From JANQOH01 sp965201155 (lineage in GTDB: Bacteria; Pseudomonadota; Alphaproteobacteria; UBA7887), in the NCBI GenBank assembly GCA_965201155.1, contig OZ241752.1:1426001-1490000 (forward strand): 64,000 bases of DNA. Reading direction: 5' to 3'. Below, piece after piece: positions 33,709 to 41,406 of the stretch (position 1 is the stretch's first letter; each line of letters begins with the position of its first letter). The notes below the pieces were generated by a model. It had not been told where the DNA came from. It saw nothing but the letters and a program-made list of their open reading frames with translations, and ran no database searches. The position numbers and the translations under genes are program-made.

Positions 33709-35034
33709 TCAGTCCACACCAAAAAATGAACATGGCATATCGGGACACAAAAAGGTCATGGGATTGGACGGCCCAATTACGTATTCGGGCCATTCGTCGG
33801 CCACCCGGTCAGCCTGTATCCTTTCTCGCTCTATCGGATCAATGCCGGACTGCAAGTCAGACTGGAAATGTCCACGCACGTGTTCTGGGCGCAAAGCATT
33901 TTGTGCTGCTTGTATCAAGCTTTCAATGATTTCAATAAGGGCAGTTTTCGCCAAGATAGCAGGTAATGTAACACGGACCGAGGAGGGAGCATAGCCCAAA
34001 CACACATGGCAGACGTGTGGGTGAGTGGGTTGTGTGGAAGAAAGGAATTGAGAGTGCTCTATTCTTTCATCTCTCCTTGGAAAAATAGTAACGGAGTAAA
34101 GGTATCCGTACTCACCGGCTATCTGATCAGGAGGTCTGGATTCCAACCACTCTCGACGCAGTATGTCGATTTTCACGGAAAGCGGTTGATGCGAGTCAGC
34201 GACCCCAACTCTGGCCCAAATGCTCTCACCAACCTCTGTCCACGGGAACGGGTCGAGATACAGAAACGCCTTTAGAACTTCATCTTCGGGTGGAGGGCGG
34301 AAAAAGTCGTCCGAATTATAAGATGAGCAAAAGGTCCAGAATCCTTTGTCTACATCCTTGAGCAGTTGTTCAACTCGATCCAGGTCGTTCTCATGACCGG
34401 ACCTAAAATGTGCAATCCTGTGCCGAATCTGACTGATTTCAAGGAGCTTGGCGTCCCAAATCGGCTGTGGCGGAAGGTATGGCTGGAACAATTTCCAGTT
34501 GGACGAAACAGTTTTGAGGAGATCATTCAATTGCATAAAGCTAGTTTGCAATTGGTCACTCGTAGACATGTGGGAAAGTTTCTTGTCATTCTCTAAAGGC
34601 CGGTAATTAGATAGCTTAAGATATTGATGCCATGCGTCACCGTGACGGCTCCGGAGCTCCACATATACCATTATTCTAAGCCAAGTCTCAAATTGCCAAA
34701 GCCTTGAGTAGGTGGAAAAGCGTTCGGTGGGAAGTCTTTCTGCTGCCTCGGCCAAAGGGCCGGGCTCAAGGTGCTTACGCAACGCGCGGTTGATTTCGGT
34801 TTGATATCCCCGGCCGCCCGGCACCTTGTTCTTGAACCAAGTCAGCACATCCGCGTCCAAGCGCAATGTGATCTGCTTCTTGATCGGACGATAAAATTGG
34901 CCACGCCGCGCGTCTCCCCAATTCACAATCTCGGGGATGTCTCTCGTATCGATCCGATCATCGGGGAGAGATGCGAGTTCGGCGAGGTCTGCTTTCTGGG
35001 CCTTGGTCAGTGACCTGGAAGTCGCCCTCTTCAT
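33709..35034 (-). CDS. BrnA antitoxin domain fused to a HEPN (Swt1-like) domain
   Basis: 441 residues from an ATG with AGAGGAG seven bases upstream. Residues 1-90 match BrnA, the DNA-binding antitoxin of BrnT (IVNWGDARRGQFYRP, then KKQITLRLDADVLTWFK and GYQTEINRALRKHLE). Residues ~105-230 look like a Swt1-type HEPN domain with the RNase-like motif RHRIAH (204-209, R-x4-H). The remaining ~210 residues are unrecognised. A fusion of a TA antitoxin with a HEPN effector is unusual. Its base composition is AT-richer than the core genome. Confidence 0.7.
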   Translation of the reverse strand: MKRATSRSLTKAQKADLAELASLPDDRIDTRDIPEIVNWGDARRGQFYRPIKKQITLRLDADVLTWFKNKVPGGRGYQTEINRALRKHLEPGPLAEAAERLPTERFSTYSRLWQFETWLRIMVYVELRSRHGDAWHQYLKLSNYRPLENDKKLSHMSTSDQLQTSFMQLNDLLKTVSSNWKLFQPYLPPQPIWDAKLLEISQIRHRIAHFRSGHENDLDRVEQLLKDVDKGFWTFCSSYNSDDFFRPPPEDEVLKAFLYLDPFPWTEVGESIWARVGVADSHQPLSVKIDILRREWLESRPPDQIAGEYGYLYSVTIFPRRDERIEHSQFLSSTQPTHPHVCHVCLGYAPSSVRVTLPAILAKTALIEIIESLIQAAQNALRPEHVRGHFQSDLQSGIDPIERERIQADRVADEWPEYVIGPSNPMTFLCPDMPCSFFGVD

Positions 35035-35313
35035 AGAGTCTCCTCTCGTGGGGTGTGGCCTTTCGAGCGCTGATGAGCTGATGATTCGTCCGGTTTTCTT
35101 GCCGGTTTCATGGTTCATCCGAAGCGGGGTGTGTATGACGATCACAATGACGTTCGCGATCATGCCGATGGTCTGCCATCTTTCCTCGTGCGGATAGGGG
35201 TCCTGCCGCGAGGCTGCCAACGGATCATCGAACACGAGTTGGGCTGTCTCGAAACCCAGCTTGTGCTTTCGTCTGTTGGCGTAGCTCTTGCTCTCGTCCC
35301 ATGTCCAGCGCAA
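35035..35313 (-). pseudogene. brnT: brnT toxin gene, frameshifted by an 8-bp duplication and read into brnA
   Basis: From a TTG start: RWTWDESKSYANRRKHKLGF, then ETAQLVFDDPL and RWQTIGMIANVIVIV, clearly BrnT (RNase toxin, RelE-like fold). At 35069-35084 the 8-mer GCTGATGA is repeated in tandem. Removing one copy restores a normal BrnT end, RIISARKATPHERRLYEEG. With the duplication the frame shifts and, with no stop, runs straight into brnA, so a BrnT'-BrnA-HEPN fusion is possible. The toxin is probably inactive. Confidence 0.8.
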
Positions 35314-35435
35314 CGAAAGAAATCTCCAGTAGTATCGTTATTGTAGTTACAATCCTGACACTGTCAAGGGTTGGCTGACAGGGAGAATGGGCCGCACGAG
35401 TGGAGGCCCCTTCTGGACCCGCATCACTGGTATAA

Positions 35436-36716
35436 GGGAGCCTCTCAAAATCGTCTGATTTTGCGTCTTGATATGGTAGAATCTGCGTTGTCGCGCGAGG
35501 GAGGCGAGTTTGATGGGAATGCCGGGTTTCTTCGATCTGGACGAGCGGTTTGCGAAGCTTGATGGGTTGGGCGATCCGCTGGCGAGGCTGGCCGGCGTTG
35601 TCGACTGGGAGGGATTTCGCCCGGTGCTGGATGCAGCGCTGTCGAAGCCGCGCAAGAGCAATGCCGGTCGCAAGGAATATGACCGGGTTCTCATGTTCAA
35701 GGTCCTGGTCTTGCAGCAGATGTACAACCTGAGCGACGACCAGACTGAGTTTCAGGTCCGGGACCGCTACTCGTTCGCCCGGTTCCTGGGGCTGTATCCG
35801 GAGGATGCGGTACCTGATGCGAAGACGATCTGGCGGTTTCGCGAGAACCTGAAACTTGCAGACGCGTTTGACGGCCTGTTTTCGGAACTGACTTCGCAGA
35901 TCGAGGGTCAGGGCTATGTGGCGCGCCGGGGACAGATCGTGGATGCGAGCTTTGTGAAAGCGCCGCGTCAGCGCAACAGCCGTGACGAGAACGCACAGGT
36001 GAAGGCGGGTGAGGTGCCGTCTGGATGGTCGCAGAAGAAGCGTCGTCACAAGGACACCGACGCACGCTGGACCCGCAAGAGAGGTGAGACGCATTACGGC
36101 TACAAGAACCACATCAGCGTGGACCGTGCCTATGGTCTTGTCCGCCGCTGGGATGCGAGCGACGCGGCATGTCACGACAGCCGGGTCTTCGAGCAGGTGC
36201 TTGATGAGAAGAACACCAGTGGCGATGTCTGGGCGGACAGTGCCTGCTACAGCCGGGCACATGAAGCGTTGCTGACCGAAGGGGGCTGGCGCAGCCACAT
36301 TCACCGCAAGGGGTATCGTAATCGTCCCTTGCCGGCGCGCTCGCGCGAAGCCAATCGCAAGCGTTCGAAAGTGCGTGCTGCCGTGGAGCATGTGTTTGCT
36401 CAACACGAGGCCATGGGCGGCAAGCGGGTCAGGACCATCGGCCTGGCGCGGGCGCGTATCAAGATCGGAATGATGAACCTGGTGTACAATCTTCGCCGGC
36501 TTGCCTGGCTGACGGAAAATCGCCCGCAGGTGTGTCGCTACGCGCTGTAATGACTGCCCACGCGGAAGCGGCACCCCCTGCGACCGGTTTCTGGCTCTCC
36601 GACCATGGTCGGAAACCCCTTTATCTCGCCTGATCCGTATCCCCCCAGACGCTTCACCCTGGAAATTTCAACAAATCTATCGGTGCACAGGCAAAACCCG
36701 ATTACGAGAGCCTCCC
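35436..36716 (+). mobile_element. Intact IS5-family insertion sequence
   Basis: 1281 bases. Ends: GGGAGCCTCTCAAAATCG at the left and the complement of GGGAGGCTCTCGTAATCG at the right (15 of 18 identical). The pentamer TATAA flanks both sides (35431-35435 and 36717-36721), consistent with a target duplication. One full transposase gene. It sits in the 3' end of the HEPN-domain gene. Confidence 0.85.
35513..36550 (+). CDS. IS5-family transposase, full length
   Basis: 345 residues from an ATG with GGGAGGCGAG upstream. N-terminal helix-turn-helix region with LQQMYNLSDDQTEFQVRDRY; catalytic triad likely Asp in IVDASFVKAP (~146), Asp in DVWADSACYS (~245) and Glu in VRAAVEHVFAQHE (~308). C-terminal MNLVYNLRRL is the usual ending. 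Similar in family, but not closely, to the truncated transposase at 32063. Confidence 0.92.
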   Translation: MGMPGFFDLDERFAKLDGLGDPLARLAGVVDWEGFRPVLDAALSKPRKSNAGRKEYDRVLMFKVLVLQQMYNLSDDQTEFQVRDRYSFARFLGLYPEDAVPDAKTIWRFRENLKLADAFDGLFSELTSQIEGQGYVARRGQIVDASFVKAPRQRNSRDENAQVKAGEVPSGWSQKKRRHKDTDARWTRKRGETHYGYKNHISVDRAYGLVRRWDASDAACHDSRVFEQVLDEKNTSGDVWADSACYSRAHEALLTEGGWRSHIHRKGYRNRPLPARSREANRKRSKVRAAVEHVFAQHEAMGGKRVRTIGLARARIKIGMMNLVYNLRRLAWLTENRPQVCRYAL

Positions 36717-37209
36717 TATAAGCGAGAAGCCCAGTCAGGAAAGTATCGGCCTGCAGGCTGCCACGCACTTGGCGCCAATCCCGAAACGCCTGATCCGCCA
36801 GATCGGCGAGGTCGAGCGCTTCCCGTCGGGTAAAGCGGAGAGCCCGGTTATAGTCCGCCTCGTGACGGGCTTCCTGAAGCTGGACGAAGGCAATGGCGAC
36901 CTCGGCCAGCGGTTGTTGAATCTGTTGGCGGCCCAGGCCGGATGCCAGCTTGGGAGGTATCGACCTCCTGGTGAATGCGACAGCGGTCTGTTTCATTGCA
37001 GCGTGGTGAAACGCTCGAGCGAGACTGTCGCGCAGAGGGCCGCGAACATTGCCCGACAGCATGAGCTTTGTCACTTCATCGACCAGAAGGTGAAAGAGGG
37101 CGTAATAGGAGGCCGATACCGAGCGGCGAAGGCTAGCCTGGATCGGTTTCTTGGGTTCCTTGCGGGCAAGAAAATGAGCTTGCTTCAACAACTCCGAGTG
37201 AAGGCTCAT
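36538..37209 (-). CDS. HEPN-domain protein with 3' end altered by the IS5 insertion
   Basis: 223 residues as it now reads. Residues ~10-165 look like a HEPN domain (LLKQAHFLARKEPKKPIQAS, SVSASYYALFHLLVDEV, LADQAFRDWRQVRG). After FLTGLLAY the coding sequence passes into the IS5 right end and gains ~57 foreign residues. The original protein probably ended within a few residues of that point, so the core may be intact. ATGA overlap with the small upstream gene. Confidence 0.65.
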   Translation of the reverse strand: MSLHSELLKQAHFLARKEPKKPIQASLRRSVSASYYALFHLLVDEVTKLMLSGNVRGPLRDSLARAFHHAAMKQTAVAFTRRSIPPKLASGLGRQQIQQPLAEVAIAFVQLQEARHEADYNRALRFTRREALDLADLADQAFRDWRQVRGSLQADTFLTGLLAYREALVIGFCLCTDRFVEISRVKRLGGYGSGEIKGFPTMVGEPETGRRGCRFRVGSHYSA

Positions 37210-37487
37210 TTCCCATCCTCGACTTCCGATGCGCCGCGAAAACGGACGTAGACCAGCATGGAGGAATCAGTCTTCTCGTCAACAAGGTCGCGAATCATTG
37301 AGCGCAGTCGTGACCGCTTGGCGAACTCGACGTCATCATCCTTCAGCATCGCCCAAACCCATACGGCAGGATCGTCAGTGGAGTCGGGACCGGTCTTGAC
37401 ATGCCAGTTGCTGACAGGGGTAGGCAGTTCGGAAAGCTGGCGAAGCGCAGCTTCGATGGTGCTTGCGGTGATATCCATGTCAGTCAC
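37206..37487 (-). CDS. Small partner of the HEPN protein
   Basis: 93 residues from a GTG (ATG at 37478 possible). ASTIEAALRQLSELPTPVSN, then DDPAVWVWAMLKDDDVEFAK and SRLRSMIRDLVDEKTDSSML, ending VYVRFRGASE. It overlaps the HEPN gene by four bases, as in two-gene TA-like HEPN pairs. The role as antitoxin is inferred from pairing only. Confidence 0.6.
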   Translation of the reverse strand: MTDMDITASTIEAALRQLSELPTPVSNWHVKTGPDSTDDPAVWVWAMLKDDDVEFAKRSRLRSMIRDLVDEKTDSSMLVYVRFRGASEVEDGK

Positions 37488-37586
37488 CCATCAGGTCTGT
37501 CGGCAGCCTTGGAGCCTGCACTTGGTGTCTCAAGGGCGAGTAGGGTAGCGGAGGTGGCTGCCTGCAACCCGAGTGGTGGATCGGCC

Positions 37587-37871
37587 TCAGCCGTCAGCGG
37601 GCACCAGATCCACGGTCAGCCGCGTTCCGGTCGCCGCCGCATAGCGACGCAGCGTCGCGAAGGAAGGCGATACCCGCCCGCCCTCCAGCCGCGCGATCGC
37701 CGACTGCGTTGTTCCGAGCCGGCGGGCGAGTTCCGCCTGCGTCAGCTTCGCCGCCGCACGGGCGCGAACCAGCGCTTCGATGAGCGCATATTCCTCGTCG
37801 ATGCGCCCATACTCCTCCCGGAACTCCGGGTCTTTCATGAAGCGTGCCTTGAGTTCCTTCAGCTTCGTCAT
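37587..37871 (-). CDS. Xre-family antitoxin of a toxin-first HigBA-type module
   Basis: 94 residues. The N-terminal helix KARFMKDPEFREEYGRIDEE, then a helix-turn-helix KLTQAELARRLGTTQSAIAR and LEGGRVSPSFATLRRYAAAT. This is the HigA2/RelB-like layout paired with phage-type RelE toxins. Start in an ATGA overlap with the toxin gene. The toxin-binding N-terminus and DNA-binding domain are complete. Confidence 0.9.
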   Translation of the reverse strand: MTKLKELKARFMKDPEFREEYGRIDEEYALIEALVRARAAAKLTQAELARRLGTTQSAIARLEGGRVSPSFATLRRYAAATGTRLTVDLVPADG

Positions 37872-38191
37872 GTCATCATATACCTCATCCGTTCCCGTGC
37901 CGTCGCGAGCGCGCGGCGCGGCGTCTTGCGCGACTTCTTCGTAAACACGTGCAACGCCACCACCCGCCTGTCCGCCGCCGTCAGGTAGATCCCCCGCGCC
38001 GCATCGCCCTCGGCGTGCACCCGCAGCTCCCAAAGCTTGCCTTCAAGATGCCTGGCATGCGGAGCACGAAGCGCCGCCAGACCGACATTCTCCACCGTCT
38101 TCAATAGCCGGATCATCCGGGCGCGCAGCCTCGCCGGCAGCGCCTCAATTTTGGCGTCGGCGGTCGCGACGGTTTCGACCGTCCATCGCAT
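37868..38191 (-). CDS. RelE/HigB-type toxin (phage-derived Gp49-like)
   Basis: 107 residues from the ATG at 38191 (an ATG at 38209 lies inside a likely operator and is less suitable). ETVATADAKIEALPARLRAR, then HARHLEGKLWELRVHAEGDA and RRVVALHVFTKKSRKTPRRA contain the conserved KLWELR and FTKKSRKTP signatures of this mRNA-interferase family. Precedes its antitoxin. The module looks intact. Confidence 0.9.
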   Translation of the reverse strand: MRWTVETVATADAKIEALPARLRARMIRLLKTVENVGLAALRAPHARHLEGKLWELRVHAEGDAARGIYLTAADRRVVALHVFTKKSRKTPRRALATARERMRYMMT

Positions 38192-38199
38192 CCCGTCAG

Positions 38200-38217
38200 T
38201 ATAGCGCATCTGCTATA
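38200..38217. promoter_or_regulatory. Candidate operator/promoter of the second HigBA module
   Basis: Inverted repeat TATAGC / GCTATA with a six-base centre (38200-38205, 38212-38217). On the minus strand it overlaps TATACT, a perfect-looking -10 box about ten bases before the chosen toxin start. This suggests autorepression by the antitoxin. The 414 bases from 38218 to 38631 beyond it hold no gene I can support. Confidence 0.45.
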
Positions 38218-38631
38218 GTATTGCAAGTTTCGGGGTGTACGAAATGTCGGCTTCCGCCATGCCGCCGACGGCAGCGCGATCGCCTGCATCCGGCACCGAG
38301 CGCGTCGGCGAAACCCGGACGATGGACGGGATATCTTCTCGCGCATCACGCAGTCGACCGCTCGCGCCGCGCCAGCACCCCGACGTGCTCGAATGGTTGT
38401 CTCCCCGCAACGCTCGCCGCACCTGCACCGGGCGCTGGCAGGCGCAGTGATCCAATTGCCTGGGAGGAAAGTGGCAGGCAAGAAATTATCAGCTACCACA
38501 ATGACTTAGGAAATGTCCGCCATCACCCCGACCCACCATGCTGAACAAGGCGGGCTGAACCCCAATCGATAGACAATGTGAAGAAATAAACCGATATAAT
38601 ATCAAGATGCAGGCGGAGTTTATTTTTGGCT

Positions 38632-38778
38632 TGCCGAAGCCGGGTTTTTGTGATAGCCTGGGGCCAGAACTTCACGGGGCCTCTTCACGGGGCCTCTTCA
38701 CGTATTAAGAGTCGAGGCCTCGTAAGAGGCCTCTCGTCGGAGGCTCCCCAACCGAATCATTATGGGGGTCCTCCATCA
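38632..38778 (+). promoter_or_regulatory. Promoter and structured leader of lipoprotein cassette 3
   Basis: -35 TTGCCG (38632-38637), 17-base spacer, -10 TAGCCT (38655-38660). Direct repeats start at 38671. The GTAA-loop hairpin (38714-38733) has the right arm GAGGCCTC, so the G-U pair of copy 1 is replaced by G-C. The start-proximal hairpin (38739-38749 with 38764-38774) and mini-ORF (38762-38782) are identical. Upstream of the -35 the sequence is unrelated to copies 1 and 2. Confidence 0.65.
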
Positions 38779-40659
38779 ATGACATTCCAAAGAAGCTCTC
38801 TCGCGGTTTTGATGGCCGCACTTGTTGTGGCGGGCTGCAGCGATAGTGATAGCTCGCCCCCTGCTGATCTGACCGACGATACAACCCAAGCCACGCCTGT
38901 ACAAATAGATCTCGCCGGGGTGACGGCTACCCCCGCGGCGGGCAGTCTCAACCTCGGTCCGGGCCAGACAGGCGACATCGGCGACATTTCCTTCATGTGC
39001 GCCAGTGGCGGCGAATCCTGCATGGTCACGGTGAAGGAGGACGGAACCGCCGAATCTACAGGCGGCATGGTCACGGCCATGGATTCCGCAGCCTACAAGC
39101 TGCGCATGGCTCAGAACCAGTACAACACCGAACTCAATATGGCCAAGACGGCGGCAGAGGCCGCGAAGAACGCGGCGGCAGAGGCCGCAACCAGCGCCAG
39201 AACCCACGCCGTTAATGCGATGGGTGCTGTGGCAAATCGCGCAGCCATCCAGACCAGCAGCCTGATGGACGAGACTGCCGAAACCTATGCCATGAAGGCT
39301 GGTACGCACGCTGATCAGGCAGAAGCAGCGTCCGCAGAGGCGATGGAGGCGTACAATGACGCGATGGAGGCGACGGTGATCGCCGACGCTGCGATGAAAC
39401 AGGCTCTGGCCGAAGGACATCAGGCGGACGCGGCGGATCATGCAATGAAGGCCGGCGAGAAAGAGACCGCCGCAATGACTGCCGCTGCCATGGATGTCAT
39501 GATTGATCACAGTGGAGACCACCCGGTGGTATCCGTCGGAAGTGCCTCCATTATGGCCGATGGCAAGCTCAACGCTGACGGAGGATCCGGCGTCCGTATC
39601 TTGCCCCGTGAGCCTCACATGGCCTCTACGCCCCAAGGCCAAGAGATTACGGTATCGCCACGTATGCTGCCGCTCGGCATGACCTACAACACTACTGGTG
39701 TACGCCTCGACGTAGTGGACAGCTACGAAAGTGAAATGTCCGTCGTGGCGTTCAAGGATACGCGCGACCCCGACACAGGCAAACTGATGACAAGGCTCAT
39801 GACCACCGAACCAAACGTGATTTCGGTGAAGGATCAGCCGGCCCTGCTGACGAAAGCCGCTGGCGAGTACTATAAGGTGGGTGTCAGGAGAGATGGCTAC
39901 GACAATCTCGCTGATGTGGGCATCCGGGCGGGCACAGAGGGCGAACCTCTCTATTTCTATCACGATGGCGCAAATATGAAGTATGCGCGGCTGGTGGAAT
40001 CGAGGATGGATGCGCATGGCGTAACAACTTGGGTTTATGCGATGGTGGATCTGGCGGGCAGGGCCATGCTTCCGGTGTCGGCATCCTATAACCACCTCTC
40101 GTATGGAATGTGGGCTAACAAATATGCCGGCGCACTTTCCCCTGCTTCCGATGCTAACCACATAGCTTTCGTCGACGCGAAGGGCAGCGGAATGACCAAG
40201 GTGTCTGAGATGCCACTCCGGCGCGGCGCCGCCACATATACGGGACAGTATATCGCCACGGTTTCGACGGGTGGCAGTGCGTTGCCCATGACGCGGATAG
40301 ATGATGCGATGCTGACCGCGCGTTTCGGCATGGGCAGTTTCAACGAAATTGAGGATAACTCGGTCGAGCTTGTCTTGACGGACGTGATGAAGCCCGGAAT
40401 GACAAAGCTCGCGGGAACTATCGACGGGTCCATGTTCAGTGGAGACAAGGCTCCGATGATGTCGATGATGAATGAAGATAGCGCCATGAGTGCCTATACC
40501 GGCATGGATTACGCGGGTTCGTTCACTGGCTCCTTCTTCGGCCCGGGTGCCCCAGAGGCCGGCGGTGTGTTCAAATACATGAGTAAGGGAAATGAGGACA
40601 CGGGTGTTATGCCCGGTGCCATGGGTTGGTTCCACGGATCCTTCGGTGCTGCTCGTTAA
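38779..40659 (+). CDS. Surface lipoprotein, cassette copy 3 (coiled coil plus TbpB-like barrel)
   Basis: 626 residues. Lipobox LVVAGC (Cys20). One Cys-pair module (Cys74 and Cys81, ending STGGMVTA at ~100). Residues ~103-240 are an Ala-rich helix with Glu/Lys heptads (KTAAEAAKNAAAEAATSART), a likely coiled-coil stalk. The C-terminal barrel shows AATYTGQYIATV (~487), then GSFTGSFFGPGAPEAGGVF (~578-596), the signature of TbpB/Slam-dependent lipoproteins. Same leader and trailer as copies 1 and 2, different middle. Confidence 0.8.
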   Translation: MTFQRSSLAVLMAALVVAGCSDSDSSPPADLTDDTTQATPVQIDLAGVTATPAAGSLNLGPGQTGDIGDISFMCASGGESCMVTVKEDGTAESTGGMVTAMDSAAYKLRMAQNQYNTELNMAKTAAEAAKNAAAEAATSARTHAVNAMGAVANRAAIQTSSLMDETAETYAMKAGTHADQAEAASAEAMEAYNDAMEATVIADAAMKQALAEGHQADAADHAMKAGEKETAAMTAAAMDVMIDHSGDHPVVSVGSASIMADGKLNADGGSGVRILPREPHMASTPQGQEITVSPRMLPLGMTYNTTGVRLDVVDSYESEMSVVAFKDTRDPDTGKLMTRLMTTEPNVISVKDQPALLTKAAGEYYKVGVRRDGYDNLADVGIRAGTEGEPLYFYHDGANMKYARLVESRMDAHGVTTWVYAMVDLAGRAMLPVSASYNHLSYGMWANKYAGALSPASDANHIAFVDAKGSGMTKVSEMPLRRGAATYTGQYIATVSTGGSALPMTRIDDAMLTARFGMGSFNEIEDNSVELVLTDVMKPGMTKLAGTIDGSMFSGDKAPMMSMMNEDSAMSAYTGMDYAGSFTGSFFGPGAPEAGGVFKYMSKGNEDTGVMPGAMGWFHGSFGAAR

Positions 40660-40695
40660 CCGGTGAAGGGCGGCTAACCCACACTCCCGCACTGT

Positions 40696-40767
40696 TTTGC
40701 GTCCCCAGTTGAGCCCGTCTGTTGGACGCAAATCTGGAAGGGCGGCGCTAATCGCCGCCCTTCCTTT
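40696..40767 (+). terminator. Double-hairpin trailer of lipoprotein cassette 3
   Basis: TTTGCGTCC (40696-40704) with GGACGCAAA (40724-40732), then GGAAGGGCGGCG with a perfect complement (loop CTAAT) and TTT. The G-T pair present in copies 1 and 2 is G-C here, so the stem is maintained. Similarity to the other copies stops right after the terminator. Confidence 0.8.
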
Positions 40768-40959
40768 GCGCCAAATTCAAAGCCTGAGACCCTGACACAA
40801 CAAAAGGGCGCCGGCAGTACGCCGAGATGCCGCCGCGGCCGGAACAGGCGTGGATTTCGGGACAGCGCCCGATGAAACGCACCAAACATAACCTCGCCGC
40901 ATCCCCGGACAGCAGGCAGATCCTTGTCAGGGTGCACCGCTGACTCGGAGACCATTTCC

Positions 40960-41157
40960 GTGAACAGAACCTGCAAGCGCTGCGGCGGAGACATCGACCG
41001 GCCAACGCCGCCTCGTGCCGGTCGACGCCCGGAATATTGCAAGAACTGCCGCGCGGAATTGCTGCGTGAGCACAGGCGCGCATCAAACAGGCGGTTGAAC
41101 GAGCGGCGCAAGGCGGCAATGAAGTTCTTTCGCGAGGCACAGAAAAGCGGGACATAA
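40960..41157 (+). CDS. Small zinc-ribbon-like protein
   Basis: 65 residues from a GTG (a longer version from a TTG at 40924 is possible). Two CxxC pairs, CKRCGG and YCKNC, about 26 residues apart, followed by a basic helix (LLREHRRASNRRLNERRKAA). It could bind nucleic acid. Not recognised as a named family; the spacing of the Cys pairs and lack of stops support a real gene. Confidence 0.45.
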   Translation: MNRTCKRCGGDIDRPTPPRAGRRPEYCKNCRAELLREHRRASNRRLNERRKAAMKFFREAQKSGT

Positions 41158-41380
41158 CGCGGATTCCGCCGTTCCCGCATTCTGGCAGTGTCACCATGGC
41201 CGCAACACTGCCTCATCAAACACAAGACGGTCAGCCCCGTGATCACGCCACCCCGAACACCAGGCAGACATCGCCTGGTCCTGCCCGTCATGACTGCACT
41301 TGCACAGGCAGCAATGTTCTGTTATTGTTCGACGTTCTAGCGGTATCGTCCCTGCCGAGCGAACGGGACAGGCAGCATCA

Positions 41381-41406
41381 AATCCCGGCAAATCCCGGCA
41401 AATCCC
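41381..41406. repeat. Tandem 10-base repeat upstream of serC
   Basis: AATCCCGGCA at 41381-41390 and 41391-41400, then AATCCC. It lies about 170 bases before the serC start. The stretch 41158-41574 otherwise shows no gene I can support; a serC leader RNA is possible but I cannot prove one. Confidence 0.6.

Noticed and set aside
35225..36574. 449-codon minus-strand frame across the IS5
   Set aside because: Shadow of the transposase gene; it joins unrelated flank and IS sequence.
38235..38499. Several short frames between the second HigBA and lipoprotein cassette 3
   Set aside because: Overlapping frames on both strands with no start signal or recognisable product.
38776..40731. 651-codon minus-strand frame opposite lipoprotein 3
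   Set aside because: Antisense to a gene with signal peptide, lipobox and barrel; no start signal or motif of its own.
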